Source of the DNA: Paracoccus versutus
GTDB taxonomy: Bacteria; Pseudomonadota; Alphaproteobacteria; Rhodobacterales; Rhodobacteraceae
Length of the DNA: 34,289 nucleotides
Direction: 5' to 3'
Assembly: GCF_000763885.1 (NCBI RefSeq)
Contig: NZ_JRKO01000054.1
Coordinates: forward strand, 1 to 34,289
Positions 25,548 to 34,267 of the stretch are shown piece after piece. A program made the position numbers and the translations under genes. Below the pieces are notes generated by a model. The model did not search any database and was not told the DNA's origin. It worked only from the letters and a program-made list of their open reading frames with translations. The first letter of the stretch is position 1, and the number at the start of each line of letters is the position of its first letter.

Positions 25548-26354
25548 ATGACCGCCGAACCGACCTACAGGGGATTCGCGCTGGACGCCGAGACGGCGCT
25601 GGCGCTTTTGCAATGGCAAGCCGAGCTGGGCGCGGACGAGCCATGCCTCGACGCGCCGCTCGACCGCTATGCCGCGCCCGACCGTGCCGAGCCGCCCCCT
25701 GCCCCGGCCGTCCAGGCCGCGTCGGTCGTGGCGCAGCCGCGCGACGAGGCCGAGGATGTGGTCGCCCGCGCCGAGGCCATGGCCACCGCCGCGACCAGCC
25801 TGGCCGAACTGGCCGAGGCGCAGGAAGCCTTCGACGGCATCGAGCTGAAGAAGGGCGCGCGCAACTTCTGCTTCTGCGACGGCGATCCGGCGGCGCGGGT
25901 GATGATCATCGGCGAGGCGCCGGGCGAGGAAGAGGACCGCCAGGGCCGCCCCTTCGTCGGCCGCGCCGGCCAGCTTCTGGACCAGATGTTCGGCGCCATC
26001 GGCCTGTCGCGCAAGGCGGTGGATGCGGAACGCGCGCTCTATATCACCAACGTGCTGACCTGGCGGCCACCCGGCAACCGTCGCCCCGAGCCAGCCGAGA
26101 TCGCGATGATGCTGCCCTTCCTGGCCCGGCATGTCGAGCTGGCGCAGCCGCAACTGCTGGTGCTGATGGGCAACACGCCCTGCATCGCGGCGCTGAACCA
26201 GCAGGGCATCCTGAAGCTGCGCGGCAATTGGACGACGGCCTTCGGCCTGCCGGCGCTGCCGATGGCGCATCCGGCCTATCTGCTGCGCACGCCGCTGGCC
26301 AAGCGCGAGGCCTGGGCCGACCTGCTGTCGGTGGCGGCCCGGCTGGAGGGCTAG
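25548..26354 (+). CDS. Uracil-DNA glycosylase, family 4-like
   Basis: 268 residues. The C-terminal 185 residues are a uracil-DNA glycosylase fold: active-site loop MIIGEAPGEEEDRQGRPFVG (motif A), the NVLTWRPPGNRRP segment, and motif B MAHPAYLLR. It would cut uracil from DNA to start base-excision repair. The first 80 residues are an Ala/Pro-rich variable extension usual in alphaproteobacterial members. Family 4 enzymes generally hold a 4Fe-4S cluster by four cysteines; here the expected positions read GIELK, TWRPPGN and EIAMMLPFL without cysteine, and the only nearby pair is FCFC. The cluster may therefore be absent or differently held. It ends nine bases from the convergent DsbD-like gene. 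Confidence 0.88.
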   Translation: MTAEPTYRGFALDAETALALLQWQAELGADEPCLDAPLDRYAAPDRAEPPPAPAVQAASVVAQPRDEAEDVVARAEAMATAATSLAELAEAQEAFDGIELKKGARNFCFCDGDPAARVMIIGEAPGEEEDRQGRPFVGRAGQLLDQMFGAIGLSRKAVDAERALYITNVLTWRPPGNRRPEPAEIAMMLPFLARHVELAQPQLLVLMGNTPCIAALNQQGILKLRGNWTTAFGLPALPMAHPAYLLRTPLAKREAWADLLSVAARLEG

Positions 26355-26363
26355 GCTGGACGG

Positions 26364-27146
26364 CTAGTCCGCCGCCTCGCGGCAGCCGCGGAACTCGACC
26401 GCGTCGTCGGGGCCGATCAGCGTCACCCGCAGCGCCTGCGGATCCAGCGGAAAGGGCTTGCCCGAGGCCGCGACGAAATCCGCCTGCGCCGCCAGCCGGC
26501 CGCCGGCTGCATGCGTTTCCGGGGCCGAGACCCAGATCTCGTCGTCGGCCAGTTCCATCGCCACCTCGTCGCCGCGGGCGCTGTCCGCCGCGGGCAGGGT
26601 GGCCGTCACCTGCATTCCGTCCTGGATCGGGGCGATGCGGCATTCGGGCTGGCGGTCCGAGGTCTCGGGCTGGCGGGCGATGGCCGCCTCGATCAGCGGA
26701 TCGGGCGCCGGGCCGGGGGGGCCGGCCTGCAATTCCACCCGCACCGGCACGCAGATGTCCTGGCAGATGCCGAAATCCACCACCGCCCTGGGTTCGACCG
26801 GCGCGGCGGGGCTGGCCGGGGTGATCTCGATCGGCAGGACCAGTTCACCGTGATAGCCCAGCGTGCGCTCGCCGCCCGATTCGATCACCTCGGGGCGCGG
26901 CCAGAGCAGCCGCACCTGGGCCAGGTTGCGCGAGGCGCCCCAGTCGAAGCGCGGCGGCACGCCGGCATCGCCGGGGCTGCGCCAATAGGTCTTCCAGCCC
27001 GGCTCCAGCCGCAGGTGCAGCGCGGTCATGCGCTGGCCTTCGGCCGTGGTCCAGCCGGGCAGCAGTTCGGCGGATGCCAGTCCGGGCGGCAGATCCTGCG
27101 CCAGTGCCGGCGCGGCGGTCATGAATAGCAGGGCAAGGGTCTTCAT
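26364..27146 (-). CDS. Periplasmic DsbD N-terminal-domain-like protein
   Basis: 260 residues with a signal peptide (MKTLALLFMTAAPALAQ). The body resembles the N-terminal alpha domain of the thiol-disulphide reductase DsbD: LRLEPGWKTYWRSPGDAG near the start and the redox-type motif FGICQDICVPV in the middle. Unlike full DsbD it has no membrane or thioredoxin part, so it probably acts with a separate CcdA/DsbD-like membrane protein elsewhere, in cytochrome c or disulphide chemistry. Two further cysteines (ECRIAP and RGCREAAD) occur near the C-terminal half. It diverges from yqgE. Confidence 0.8.
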   Translation of the reverse strand: MKTLALLFMTAAPALAQDLPPGLASAELLPGWTTAEGQRMTALHLRLEPGWKTYWRSPGDAGVPPRFDWGASRNLAQVRLLWPRPEVIESGGERTLGYHGELVLPIEITPASPAAPVEPRAVVDFGICQDICVPVRVELQAGPPGPAPDPLIEAAIARQPETSDRQPECRIAPIQDGMQVTATLPAADSARGDEVAMELADDEIWVSAPETHAAGGRLAAQADFVAASGKPFPLDPQALRVTLIGPDDAVEFRGCREAAD

Positions 27147-27253
27147 GCTGCCGTTCTAGTCGCCCCGCCCCCTCGGGGTGAAGTCACATTAGCGGCAATC
27201 CCTTGCGAAAACAGCCGACAGGGCCGATCTTGAGGAAAAGGACGGAGCAGATC

Positions 27254-27826
27254 ATGGACCAGTCGAGCAACCTGACCGGCAAGATGCTGATCGCCATGCC
27301 CGGCATGCGCGACCCGCGCTTCGAGCAATCCGTGATCCTGGTCTGCGCCCATTCCGAGGACGGCGCCATGGGGCTGGTGGTCAACCGCCCGCTGCCCGAG
27401 ATCGGCTTTTCCGACCTGCTGGCACAGCTTGGCATCCAGGCCGGCACGAATGCGCTGGACATCCCCGTCCGCTTCGGCGGCCCGGTCGAGCCGGGGCGCG
27501 GCTTCGTGCTGCATCGCGCCCCCCGCGACATCGACCTGGGCGAGAACCGGATGCGCATCACCGACGACCTCGCCATGTCCACCACCCGCGACATCCTGGA
27601 AGATTTCGCGCGCGGCCAGGGCCCGCAGCCCGCCGTGCTGGCGCTTGGCTACGCCGGCTGGGGGCCGGGGCAGCTGGATTCGGAAATCCGCGACAACGGC
27701 TGGCTGACCTCGGAGCGCGGCGACGAGATCATCTTCGGCACCGACAATCCCGGCAAATGGCGCGCGGCGCTGAAATCGCTGGGCATCGACCCCCTGATGC
27801 TGTCGCCCAGCGCGGGCCACGCCTGA
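27254..27826 (+). CDS. yqgE: YqgE/AlgH family protein
   Basis: 190 residues from the ATG at 27254, with GGACGGAG about six bases upstream. The family pattern is clear: LTGKMLIAMPGMRDPRFEQSV at the N-terminus, then DGAMGLVVNRPLPEIGFSDL, FGGPVEPGRGFVLH and LGYAGWGPGQLDSEI. UPF0301 (YqgE/AlgH) proteins are cytoplasmic and of poorly defined function; a link to alginate regulation has been proposed in Pseudomonas. Length is normal. It ends three bases before the convergent sua5 gene's stop, so there is no room for separate terminators. Confidence 0.92.
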   Translation: MDQSSNLTGKMLIAMPGMRDPRFEQSVILVCAHSEDGAMGLVVNRPLPEIGFSDLLAQLGIQAGTNALDIPVRFGGPVEPGRGFVLHRAPRDIDLGENRMRITDDLAMSTTRDILEDFARGQGPQPAVLALGYAGWGPGQLDSEIRDNGWLTSERGDEIIFGTDNPGKWRAALKSLGIDPLMLSPSAGHA

Positions 27827-27829
27827 GCC

Positions 27830-28780
27830 CTAGCGCGGCGCTGCAGCACGGCGCAGCCGGTCGTTGATCGCGGCGCCCAGGCCCGCGTCCGGCACCGGCG
27901 CGACGGCGATGGGCCGCCCCTCGGCATCGGCGCGGTGCAGCAGGTCGAACAGCCGCGCCGCGGCCTCGGCCAGATCGCCCGTCTGGCTCAGCGTCATCTC
28001 GCCCGCGACGGGGCCGAAGCCGATCAGCAACTCGCCCGGCCGCGCGTCCCCGGCGTTCAGCCGCAGGCTGGCGCGCGGCGCGTAATGGCTGGTCAGCTGC
28101 CCCGGCGAGGTCGGCGCCTCGGCATTCCCTTCGGGTCGGGCCAGCGGCTGGCCCAGCACGGATTCGATGGCCTCGGCCGCGACGCCGCCGGGGCGCAGCA
28201 GGGCGGGCCGGCCCCGGACCCAGCCGACGATGGTCGATTCCACCCCCACCGGACAGGCGCCCGCATCCAGGACCGCCGCGATGCGCCCGCCCAGCCCGCT
28301 TTCGGGGTCGGCCACATGCGCCGCCGTGGTCGGGCTGATCCGCCCCGAGGGATTGGCCGAGGGCGCCGCCAGCGGCCCGCCAAAGGCGCGCAGCACCGCC
28401 TGCGCCGCCGGATGGGCCGGCACGCGGATCGCCACCGTATCCAGCCCCGCCGTCACCAGCGAGGCGATGCCGGCCTCGGGCCGCAGCGGCAGCACCATGG
28501 TCAACGCCCCCGGCCAGAAGGCCCGCGCCAGCGCCAGCGCGGCATCGTCGAAGACGGCGATGCGCTCGGCCGCCGCCAGGTCCGGCAGATGCACGATCAG
28601 CGGGTTGAAGCTGGGCCGCCCCTTGGCCTCGTAGATGCGGGCCACGGCGCGCGGATTGCGGGCGTCGCCGGCCAGCCCGTAGACCGTCTCGGTCGGGATG
28701 GCGACCAGTTCGCCCTGCGCCAGCAGGTCGGCGGCGGCGCGCACGCCCTGCGGGTCATGGCCAAGGATCAGCGTCTGCAT
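27830..28780 (-). CDS. sua5: L-threonylcarbamoyladenylate synthase (Sua5/YciO/YrdC)
   Basis: 316 residues. It makes threonylcarbamoyl-AMP from threonine, bicarbonate and ATP for the t6A modification at tRNA position 37. The YrdC domain (about 1-205) carries IPTETVYGLAGDA, KGRPSFNPLIVHL and the SANPSGRIS nucleotide-binding segment. The longer C-terminal part (SHYAPRASLRL onward) is the Sua5 domain, so this is the Sua5-type rather than the short TsaC form. The start at 28780 matches the family N-terminus. It diverges from the acyl-CoA dehydrogenase gene. Confidence 0.95.
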   Translation of the reverse strand: MQTLILGHDPQGVRAAADLLAQGELVAIPTETVYGLAGDARNPRAVARIYEAKGRPSFNPLIVHLPDLAAAERIAVFDDAALALARAFWPGALTMVLPLRPEAGIASLVTAGLDTVAIRVPAHPAAQAVLRAFGGPLAAPSANPSGRISPTTAAHVADPESGLGGRIAAVLDAGACPVGVESTIVGWVRGRPALLRPGGVAAEAIESVLGQPLARPEGNAEAPTSPGQLTSHYAPRASLRLNAGDARPGELLIGFGPVAGEMTLSQTGDLAEAAARLFDLLHRADAEGRPIAVAPVPDAGLGAAINDRLRRAAAPR

Positions 28781-28894
28781 TCGTTACGTCGGGTTGTGGT
28801 TGATGGACGCGGGCCGGCAAATATGATCGAAGCCCAAGGCATCAGTTACGCGCCGCAGCCGGATTTGCCAAGGCGCCAGAGGGAGAGAGTGCGG

Positions 28895-30586
28895 ATGGCC
28901 TATCAAGCCCCGGTCGAACAGATCGCGTTCATTCTGAACCGGGTCGTGTCGTTTCCAGACCTGTCCGTCACCCAGCGCTTTGCCGAGGCGACGGCCGAGA
29001 CCATGGCCGCCATCCTGACCGAGGCCGGAAAGCTGGCGACCGAGGTGATCGCCCCGGTGAACCGCGCCGGCGACCTGACCCCCGCGCGGCTGGAGAACGG
29101 CAAGCTGCGCTCGTCCCCCGGCTATGCCGAGGCGTTCCGCGCCCTGGCCGAGGGCGGCTGGATCGGCATCGCCGCCGATCCCGAATACGGCGGCATGGGC
29201 CTGCCGCAGGCGCTGAACATGGCGGTGAACGAAATGCTCGCCTCGGCCTGCCTGGCCTTGCAGCTGAACCCGCTCTTGACCCAGGGCCAGATCGAGGCGC
29301 TGGAGCATCACGGCAGCGACGAACTCAAGGCGCTCTACCTGCCCAAGCTGATCTCGGGCGAATGGTCGGGCACGATGAACCTGACCGAGCCGCAGGCGGG
29401 ATCGGACGTGGGCGCGCTGACCACCCGCGCCGAACGCGCGGGCGACGGCAGCTATCGCGTCACCGGGCAGAAGATCTTCATCACCTGGGGCGACAGCGAC
29501 GTGACCGAGAACGTCTGCCACCTGGTGCTGGCGCGCCTGCCCGACGGCGGGCCGGGCACCCGCGGCATCAGCCTGTTCATGGTGCCCAAGTTCATCCCGG
29601 ACGAGAGCGGCAAGCCGGGCGTCGCCAACGACCTGCGCGTCGTCAGCCTGGAACACAAGCTGGGCATCCACGGCAGCCCGACCTGCGTCATGAGCTTCGA
29701 GGGCGCCAAGGGCTGGCTCGTGGGCGAGGAGCACAAGGGCATGGCCGCCATGTTCACCATGATGAACGCGGCGCGGCTGGGCGTCGGCGTGCAGGGCGTG
29801 GCCCAGGCCGAGGCGGCCTTGCAGCAGGCCGTGGCCTATGCCGCCGAACGGGTGCAGGCGGGGCCGATCCTGCGCCATCCCGACGTGCGCCGGATGCTGG
29901 CGGAATCGCGGGCCGAGGTCTTTGCCGCCCGCGCCATCTGCATGGCCTGCGCGGTGGCGCTGGACATGTCGCGGGCCACCGGCCTGGACGAATGGGCGGC
30001 GCGCGCCGCCTTCCTGACGCCGATCGCCAAGGCGCATGGCACCGATGTCGGCATCCGCGTCGCCGATACCGCGGTGCAGGTGCATGGCGGCATGGGCTAT
30101 GTCGAGGAAACCGGCGCCGCCCAATACCTGCGCGACGTGCGCATCACCGCGATCTACGAGGGCACCAACGGCATCCAGGCCATGGACCTGGTCGGCCGCA
30201 AGCTGGCCGATGGCGGCGCCGCGGCGATGGCGCTGCTGGACGAGATCCTGGACGGCGCCAAGGCCGCGCAATCGGCCGAGCCGGACCTGGCCAACCAGCT
30301 GTGGCAGGCCGCCGAAACCCTGCGCGAGACGACGCAGGAGCTGCTGGACCGGGACATGCCGGACCGCTTTGCCGGCGCCGTGCCCTACCTCTCCGCCTTT
30401 GCGCGGGTGCTGGGCGCGCATTACCACCTGCGCGCCGCAACCGGCGGCGGCAGCAAGGCGCTGGCGCGGCTCTACATCGCCCGCATCCTGCCGCAATTCG
30501 CCGCCGACCTGGCGGCGGCGCGCGCCGGGCTGGCCGATCTTGAGGCGCTTGACGACGCCGTGCTGCTGGGTCAAATGGCCGGGTGA
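28895..30586 (+). CDS. Acyl-CoA dehydrogenase, long form with C-terminal extension (DmdC/FadE5-like)
   Basis: 563 residues from the ATG at 28895, behind AGAGGGAGAGAG; upstream in-frame codons belong to the antisense of sua5. FAD-dependent alpha,beta-dehydrogenation of an acyl-CoA. Landmarks: the N-terminal extension YQAPVEQIAFILNRVV typical of this subgroup, MNLTEPQAGSDVGAL and GQKIFITWGD for substrate and FAD contacts, HGSPTCVM, HGGMGYVEETGAAQYLRD, and YEGTNGIQA whose Glu is the likely catalytic base. About 110 C-terminal residues after that form an extra helical domain. The subgroup includes 3-methylmercaptopropionyl-CoA dehydrogenases (DmdC) of marine Rhodobacterales, but the substrate cannot be read here. 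Its stop overlaps the start of the MBL-fold gene (GTGA), suggesting coupled translation. Confidence 0.93.
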   Translation: MAYQAPVEQIAFILNRVVSFPDLSVTQRFAEATAETMAAILTEAGKLATEVIAPVNRAGDLTPARLENGKLRSSPGYAEAFRALAEGGWIGIAADPEYGGMGLPQALNMAVNEMLASACLALQLNPLLTQGQIEALEHHGSDELKALYLPKLISGEWSGTMNLTEPQAGSDVGALTTRAERAGDGSYRVTGQKIFITWGDSDVTENVCHLVLARLPDGGPGTRGISLFMVPKFIPDESGKPGVANDLRVVSLEHKLGIHGSPTCVMSFEGAKGWLVGEEHKGMAAMFTMMNAARLGVGVQGVAQAEAALQQAVAYAAERVQAGPILRHPDVRRMLAESRAEVFAARAICMACAVALDMSRATGLDEWAARAAFLTPIAKAHGTDVGIRVADTAVQVHGGMGYVEETGAAQYLRDVRITAIYEGTNGIQAMDLVGRKLADGGAAAMALLDEILDGAKAAQSAEPDLANQLWQAAETLRETTQELLDRDMPDRFAGAVPYLSAFARVLGAHYHLRAATGGGSKALARLYIARILPQFAADLAAARAGLADLEALDDAVLLGQMAG

Positions 30587-31605
30587 TACGCAGCGAGACA
30601 CATAACCCCCCGGCCGAGGGCGAGGCGCATGAGATCGCCCCCGGCGTGTTCTGGTTCCAGCTGCCCCTGCCCTTCAAGCCCGATACGGTCAATGTCTATG
30701 CCTTCCGCGACGCGGATGGCTGGACGCTGGTGGACAGCGGCCTGGACACCCGCCGCACCCGCGGCATCTGGCAGGGCATCCTGCAGGGCCCGCTGGCCGG
30801 CGCGCCGGTCAGGCGGCTGATCGCCACCCATCACCATATCGACCACATGGGCCTGGCCGGCTGGTTCCAGACCCAGGGGGCCGAGCTTTGGACCTCGCGT
30901 TCGGCCTGGCTGACGGCGCGGATGGGCATCCTGGACGTGCAGGAACGCCCGACGCCGCAGGCCATCGCCTTCTGGCGCCAGGCTGGGATGCCGCCCGAGC
31001 TGCTGGAGGAACGCAGCCACGAGCGCCCCTTCAACAGCGCCGATGTCTGCGCGCCCCTGCCCCCCGGCTATAGGCGGCTGGCCGAGGGCCAGCAGGTGGC
31101 CTTCGGCGAGCGGCGCTGGACCCTGCGCATGGGCCATGGCCACGCGCCGGAACATGCCACCCTGTGGTCGCTCGACGACGACCTGGTGATCGGCGGCGAC
31201 CAGCTGCTGGCGACGATCTCGCCCAACCTGGGCGTCTATCCGACCGAGCCCGAGGCCGATTCCGTCGGCGACTGGCTGGAAAGCTGCGAGCGGCTGGCCG
31301 GGTTCGCGCAGCCCGAGCAACTGGTCCTGCCCGGCCACAAGCTGCCCTATCGCGGCCTGCCGACCCGGCTGCGGCAACTGGCCGAGAACCAGCGCGCCGC
31401 GCTGGACCGGCTGCTGGACGGGCTGCGGCAACAGCCGCAAAGCACCGTCGGCTGCTTTCCGCTGCTCTATCGCCGCCAGATCGCCAAGCCGGAATTCGGC
31501 CTCGCCCTGGCCGAGGCCGTGGGCCACATCAACCACCTGCGCGCGACCGGCCGGGTGTGGCCCGTGGGCCAGACCGAATCGGGCGCGGTGCTTTGGGGGG
31601 CGTGA
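30583..31605 (+). CDS. MBL-fold metallo-hydrolase
   Basis: 340 residues from the GTG at 30583, which shares GTGA with the stop of the acyl-CoA dehydrogenase gene. The metallo-beta-lactamase fold is shown by GWTLVDSGLD, the metal-binding THHHIDHMG (about 83-91), GHGHAPEHATL supplying the next His, GGDQLLA supplying the Asp, and VLPGHKLPYRG supplying the last His. A C-terminal winged-helix-like part (ENQRAALDRLLDGL, then GHINHLRATGRV) is typical of the glyoxalase-II/LACTB2-like subgroup. Operon position suggests a hydrolytic step on a thioester or ester in the same acyl-CoA pathway, which is inference. Confidence 0.9.
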   Translation: MIRSETHNPPAEGEAHEIAPGVFWFQLPLPFKPDTVNVYAFRDADGWTLVDSGLDTRRTRGIWQGILQGPLAGAPVRRLIATHHHIDHMGLAGWFQTQGAELWTSRSAWLTARMGILDVQERPTPQAIAFWRQAGMPPELLEERSHERPFNSADVCAPLPPGYRRLAEGQQVAFGERRWTLRMGHGHAPEHATLWSLDDDLVIGGDQLLATISPNLGVYPTEPEADSVGDWLESCERLAGFAQPEQLVLPGHKLPYRGLPTRLRQLAENQRAALDRLLDGLRQQPQSTVGCFPLLYRRQIAKPEFGLALAEAVGHINHLRATGRVWPVGQTESGAVLWGA

Positions 31606-31667
31606 CACGGCCGGCGCCTTGGGTTATCCCTGCCCCCGACGCATCGCATCGTTTTACGGACAGGATC

Positions 31668-31820
31668 ATGGCCTCGCATCACGAAATCACCGAACACAAG
31701 CACGGCGAAATGGACATCCGTCACCACCAGGCAACCTTCGCAGGCTTCATCAAGGCCGCGACCTGGGTCAGCGTGCTGGCCATTGCCGTGCTGGTATTCA
31801 TGGCCCTGGCCAACGCCTGA
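31668..31820 (+). CDS. coxD: aa3-type cytochrome c oxidase subunit IV
   Basis: 50 residues from the ATG at 31668. The pattern EHKHGEMDIRHHQATFAGF followed by a single membrane helix (TWVSVLAIAVLVFMAL) is that of the small subunit IV of alphaproteobacterial aa3 oxidase, as in Paracoccus. It sits in the inner membrane with the oxidase; the other subunits are not in this window, which is usual for this gene. A frame extension upstream to 31164 is antisense-like sequence and not part of the gene. Confidence 0.9.
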   Translation: MASHHEITEHKHGEMDIRHHQATFAGFIKAATWVSVLAIAVLVFMALANA

Positions 31821-31843
31821 TCCTGACCGGGGAAAGACCAAAG

Positions 31844-32491
31844 ATGCAAAGGCGTGCCTTCCTTGCGCTGGCGCTGCCGGCCGCGCTTGCGGCCTGCGGT
31901 TCCGACAACAAATGGGCCAGCGACGAGTCGATCCGGCGCGCCCGCTATGTCGCGGAGGGGCCGCCCTCGATCACCCTGTTCACCGTGATCGGCATCCCCC
32001 GCGGCGAAGGCGGGCATTCCGCGGTGATGATCAACGGCAGCCAGCGGGTGATCTATGATCCCGCCGGCAGCTGGGAACACCCGGCGATCCCCGAACGGCA
32101 CGACGTGCTTTACGGCATCACGCCGAACTTCAGGAACTTCTACATCGACTATCACGCGCGCTCGACCTACTGGGTAGCCGAGGACACGGTGCAGGTGCCG
32201 CTGGCCATCGCCGAGGCCGCGATCCGCTCGGTCGAGCGACAGGGGGCCTCGAACAAGAGCTTCTGCGCCGTCAACACCGGCAAGGCGCTAAGCCGCGTGC
32301 CCGGATTCGAAGGCGCGCCCACCGGCTTTTCGCCGCTCAAGCTGCGCGAATGGTTCCTGACGCTGCCGGGCGTGACCTCGCGCCGGCACATGGACGGCGA
32401 CCCGGCCAACAACCACGACGTGCTGCTGCGCCAGAAGGGCGGCGCGATCGCCGGCTATGGCCGCGACGGCCAGCTTCACGTCATGAGGTAA
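31844..32491 (+). CDS. Lipoprotein of unknown function
   Basis: 215 residues from the ATG at 31844, preceded by GGGGAAAG. The signal peptide ends in a lipobox (PAALAACGS, Cys18), so the protein is probably lipid-anchored facing the periplasm. The middle includes ITLFTVIGIPRGEGGHSAVMI, VIYDPAGSWEH and SFCAVNTGKAL. The conserved-looking His (GGHSAVMI) and the later Cys-Asn (FCAVNT) recall NlpC/P60-like or DUF-type papain-fold pairs, though I cannot confirm this. Its last 16 bases overlap the convergent azlD. Confidence 0.75.
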   Translation: MQRRAFLALALPAALAACGSDNKWASDESIRRARYVAEGPPSITLFTVIGIPRGEGGHSAVMINGSQRVIYDPAGSWEHPAIPERHDVLYGITPNFRNFYIDYHARSTYWVAEDTVQVPLAIAEAAIRSVERQGASNKSFCAVNTGKALSRVPGFEGAPTGFSPLKLREWFLTLPGVTSRRHMDGDPANNHDVLLRQKGGAIAGYGRDGQLHVMR

Positions 32492-32808
32492 AGCGCCGTG
32501 TAAAGCGTGGCCATCCCGCCCAGGATGGCCGCCAGCACGTTGCGCGTCGCCACGCCCACCGCCACGGCCACCGTTGCCGCGATCATCCGCGCCGGATCGG
32601 GCTCGCCATGCGTGGCCGCCGGCCAGACCACCAGCGGCGCCACGATGGCCGGCAGCACCCCCACCGCCGTATAGCGCAAGAGCCGCTGCGCCCAGAGCGG
32701 CATCGGCCGGCTGCCGAAGGCGCCAAGAAAGGACCAGCGCAACCCATAGGTTCCCAGCGCCACGGTCAGGATGATCAGCCAGATCGTCACATCGCTATAG
32801 CCGGTCAC
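32476..32808 (-). CDS. azlD: AzlD family branched-chain amino acid exporter subunit
   Basis: 110 residues with about four hydrophobic helices, matching AzlD (IWLIILTVALGTYGLRWSFL, LRYTAVGVLPAIVAPLV). AzlD is the small subunit that works with AzlC to export branched-chain amino acids across the inner membrane. Its start overlaps the azlC stop (ATGA), so translation is coupled. The last 16 bases run under the end of the convergent lipoprotein gene. Confidence 0.92.
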   Translation of the reverse strand: MTGYSDVTIWLIILTVALGTYGLRWSFLGAFGSRPMPLWAQRLLRYTAVGVLPAIVAPLVVWPAATHGEPDPARMIAATVAVAVGVATRNVLAAILGGMATLYTALYLMT

Positions 32809-33581
32809 AGGCGGGCTCCGTTTCTGCGTTCCATCAATACCTCGACCCCGGCGCCGGCCAGCATGGCCAGCGGCGCGGCCACGAACAGCCCCAGCCCCGA
32901 GGGCAGGAAGGCAAAGGCCAGCGAGGCCACAACCGCCACCAGCGCCGCCGCGACATGGGCCGGGCTGCGCAGCATCGGCGCGATCAGCGCCAGGAAGGTG
33001 ACGGGCATGGCGAAATCCAGCGCCCAGCCCTCGGGGATGGCGTTGCCCAGCCAGACGCCCAGCAGCGTGGCCAGCAGCCAGAACGGGCAGGTGGCCAGCG
33101 CCGCGCCCAGGAAATAGCCGATGCGCTGCCCCATGCTCAGCCGCGGGTGCTTTTCATAATGCTGGATCGCCAGCGCATAGGTCTGGTCGATCAGCACATA
33201 GGAAATCCAGGCCCGGTCGCGCGGCCTGGCCCCGCCCAGCCAGGGCACCAGCGAGGCCGAATACATCGCCATGCGCAGGTTGACCGCGATGGCCGAGACG
33301 ATGACCACCAGCGCCGGCGCCTGGTCGGTCAGCAGCTGGACGGCGGTGAATTGCGACGCGCCGGCCAGCACCAGCACGGTAAAGCCCAGGATCTGCGGCA
33401 GGTCCAGCCCCGCATCCGTGGCCACCACGCCAAACAGCATGCCAAAGGGCAGAAGCACCAGGATAAAGGGCAGCGCCTGCAGGAAGCCGTGGCGCAGGCA
33501 TTGCGCCGGGCTGCGCAGCAGCGCGCGGCTCTGGTCGGGAGAGTGGCTGGGCTGGGCCGCAAGGCCGGCTTGCGCGGACAT
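32805..33581 (-). CDS. azlC: AzlC family branched-chain amino acid exporter subunit
   Basis: 258 residues from the ATG at 33581; the frame extends upstream to 34178, but that part is antisense to the GNAT gene. After a polar N-terminus it shows AzlC motifs: LPFILVLLPFGMLFGVVATDAG, LVLAGASQFTAVQLL, VNLRMAMYSASLVPWL and ISYVLIDQTYALAI, with several membrane helices. It forms the exporter with AzlD encoded just downstream. It diverges from the acetyltransferase gene with about 98 bases between starts. Confidence 0.93.
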   Translation of the reverse strand: MSAQAGLAAQPSHSPDQSRALLRSPAQCLRHGFLQALPFILVLLPFGMLFGVVATDAGLDLPQILGFTVLVLAGASQFTAVQLLTDQAPALVVIVSAIAVNLRMAMYSASLVPWLGGARPRDRAWISYVLIDQTYALAIQHYEKHPRLSMGQRIGYFLGAALATCPFWLLATLLGVWLGNAIPEGWALDFAMPVTFLALIAPMLRSPAHVAAALVAVVASLAFAFLPSGLGLFVAAPLAMLAGAGVEVLMERRNGARL

Positions 33582-33679
33582 GGTGAAAAAGGCTCGCGAT
33601 GCGGATAAGGCTGGCGGCACAATGGCCAAAACCGCCGCCCGACACAAGAACCACCATACAAGAACATGCAGGGACAGCC

Positions 33680-34267
33680 ATGACCGGATCGCAGACCCCG
33701 CCCCGCATCCTGCGCGGCATCCCGCCCGAGCTGCGGGGCGCGGCGGCGGCGCTTTACTGGCGGCATTTCGGGGCGCAGATCCTGCCCTGGCCGGCAGGGC
33801 CGCGGCAGGGCGCGGCGCTGGTCCGCGCCGCCATGCGGCCGCAGGGCGCGCTGGTGGCGCTGTCGCCCTCGGGGCGGCTGCTGGGAATCGCCGGGCTGCG
33901 CGATGCGGGGGGCGGCTTTCTCGATCCGGGGCACGGCGGCTTCGTCGCGGTCTGGGGGCCGGTGCGCGGACGGCTGCGCCACCTGGCGACCGGGCTTTAC
34001 CGACCCGGCGCCGAGACGGCGGACCTGGTCCTGGACGGGATCGCGGTGCTGCCGCAATGGCGCGGGCGCGGCATCGCGCGGGCGCTGGTCGAGGCCGCCG
34101 CCGCCCATGCCCGCCGGCAGGGCCACCCCGCCCTGCGCGCCGAGGTCCAGGCCGGCAATCGCGCCGCGCTGGCGGCATGGCGGGCGATGGGCTTCCAGCC
34201 GCAGGACCGCCAAAGGCTGGGCTGGCCCTGGTCGGCGCCGGCCCATGTGCTGCGGCTGCCGCTTTAG
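33680..34267 (+). CDS. GNAT-family N-acetyltransferase
   Basis: 195 residues from the ATG at 33680, behind GGGACAG. The acetyl-CoA binding motif A is clear: LDGIAVLPQWRGRGIARALV, followed by the helix AAAAHARRQG and the motif B part VQAGNRAALAAWRAMGF. The N-terminal half (ALYWRHFGAQILPW) is variable. The substrate is unknown. The gene is very GC-rich like its chromosomal neighbours and is complete, ending 22 bases before the window edge. Confidence 0.9.
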   Translation: MTGSQTPPRILRGIPPELRGAAAALYWRHFGAQILPWPAGPRQGAALVRAAMRPQGALVALSPSGRLLGIAGLRDAGGGFLDPGHGGFVAVWGPVRGRLRHLATGLYRPGAETADLVLDGIAVLPQWRGRGIARALVEAAAAHARRQGHPALRAEVQAGNRAALAAWRAMGFQPQDRQRLGWPWSAPAHVLRLPL

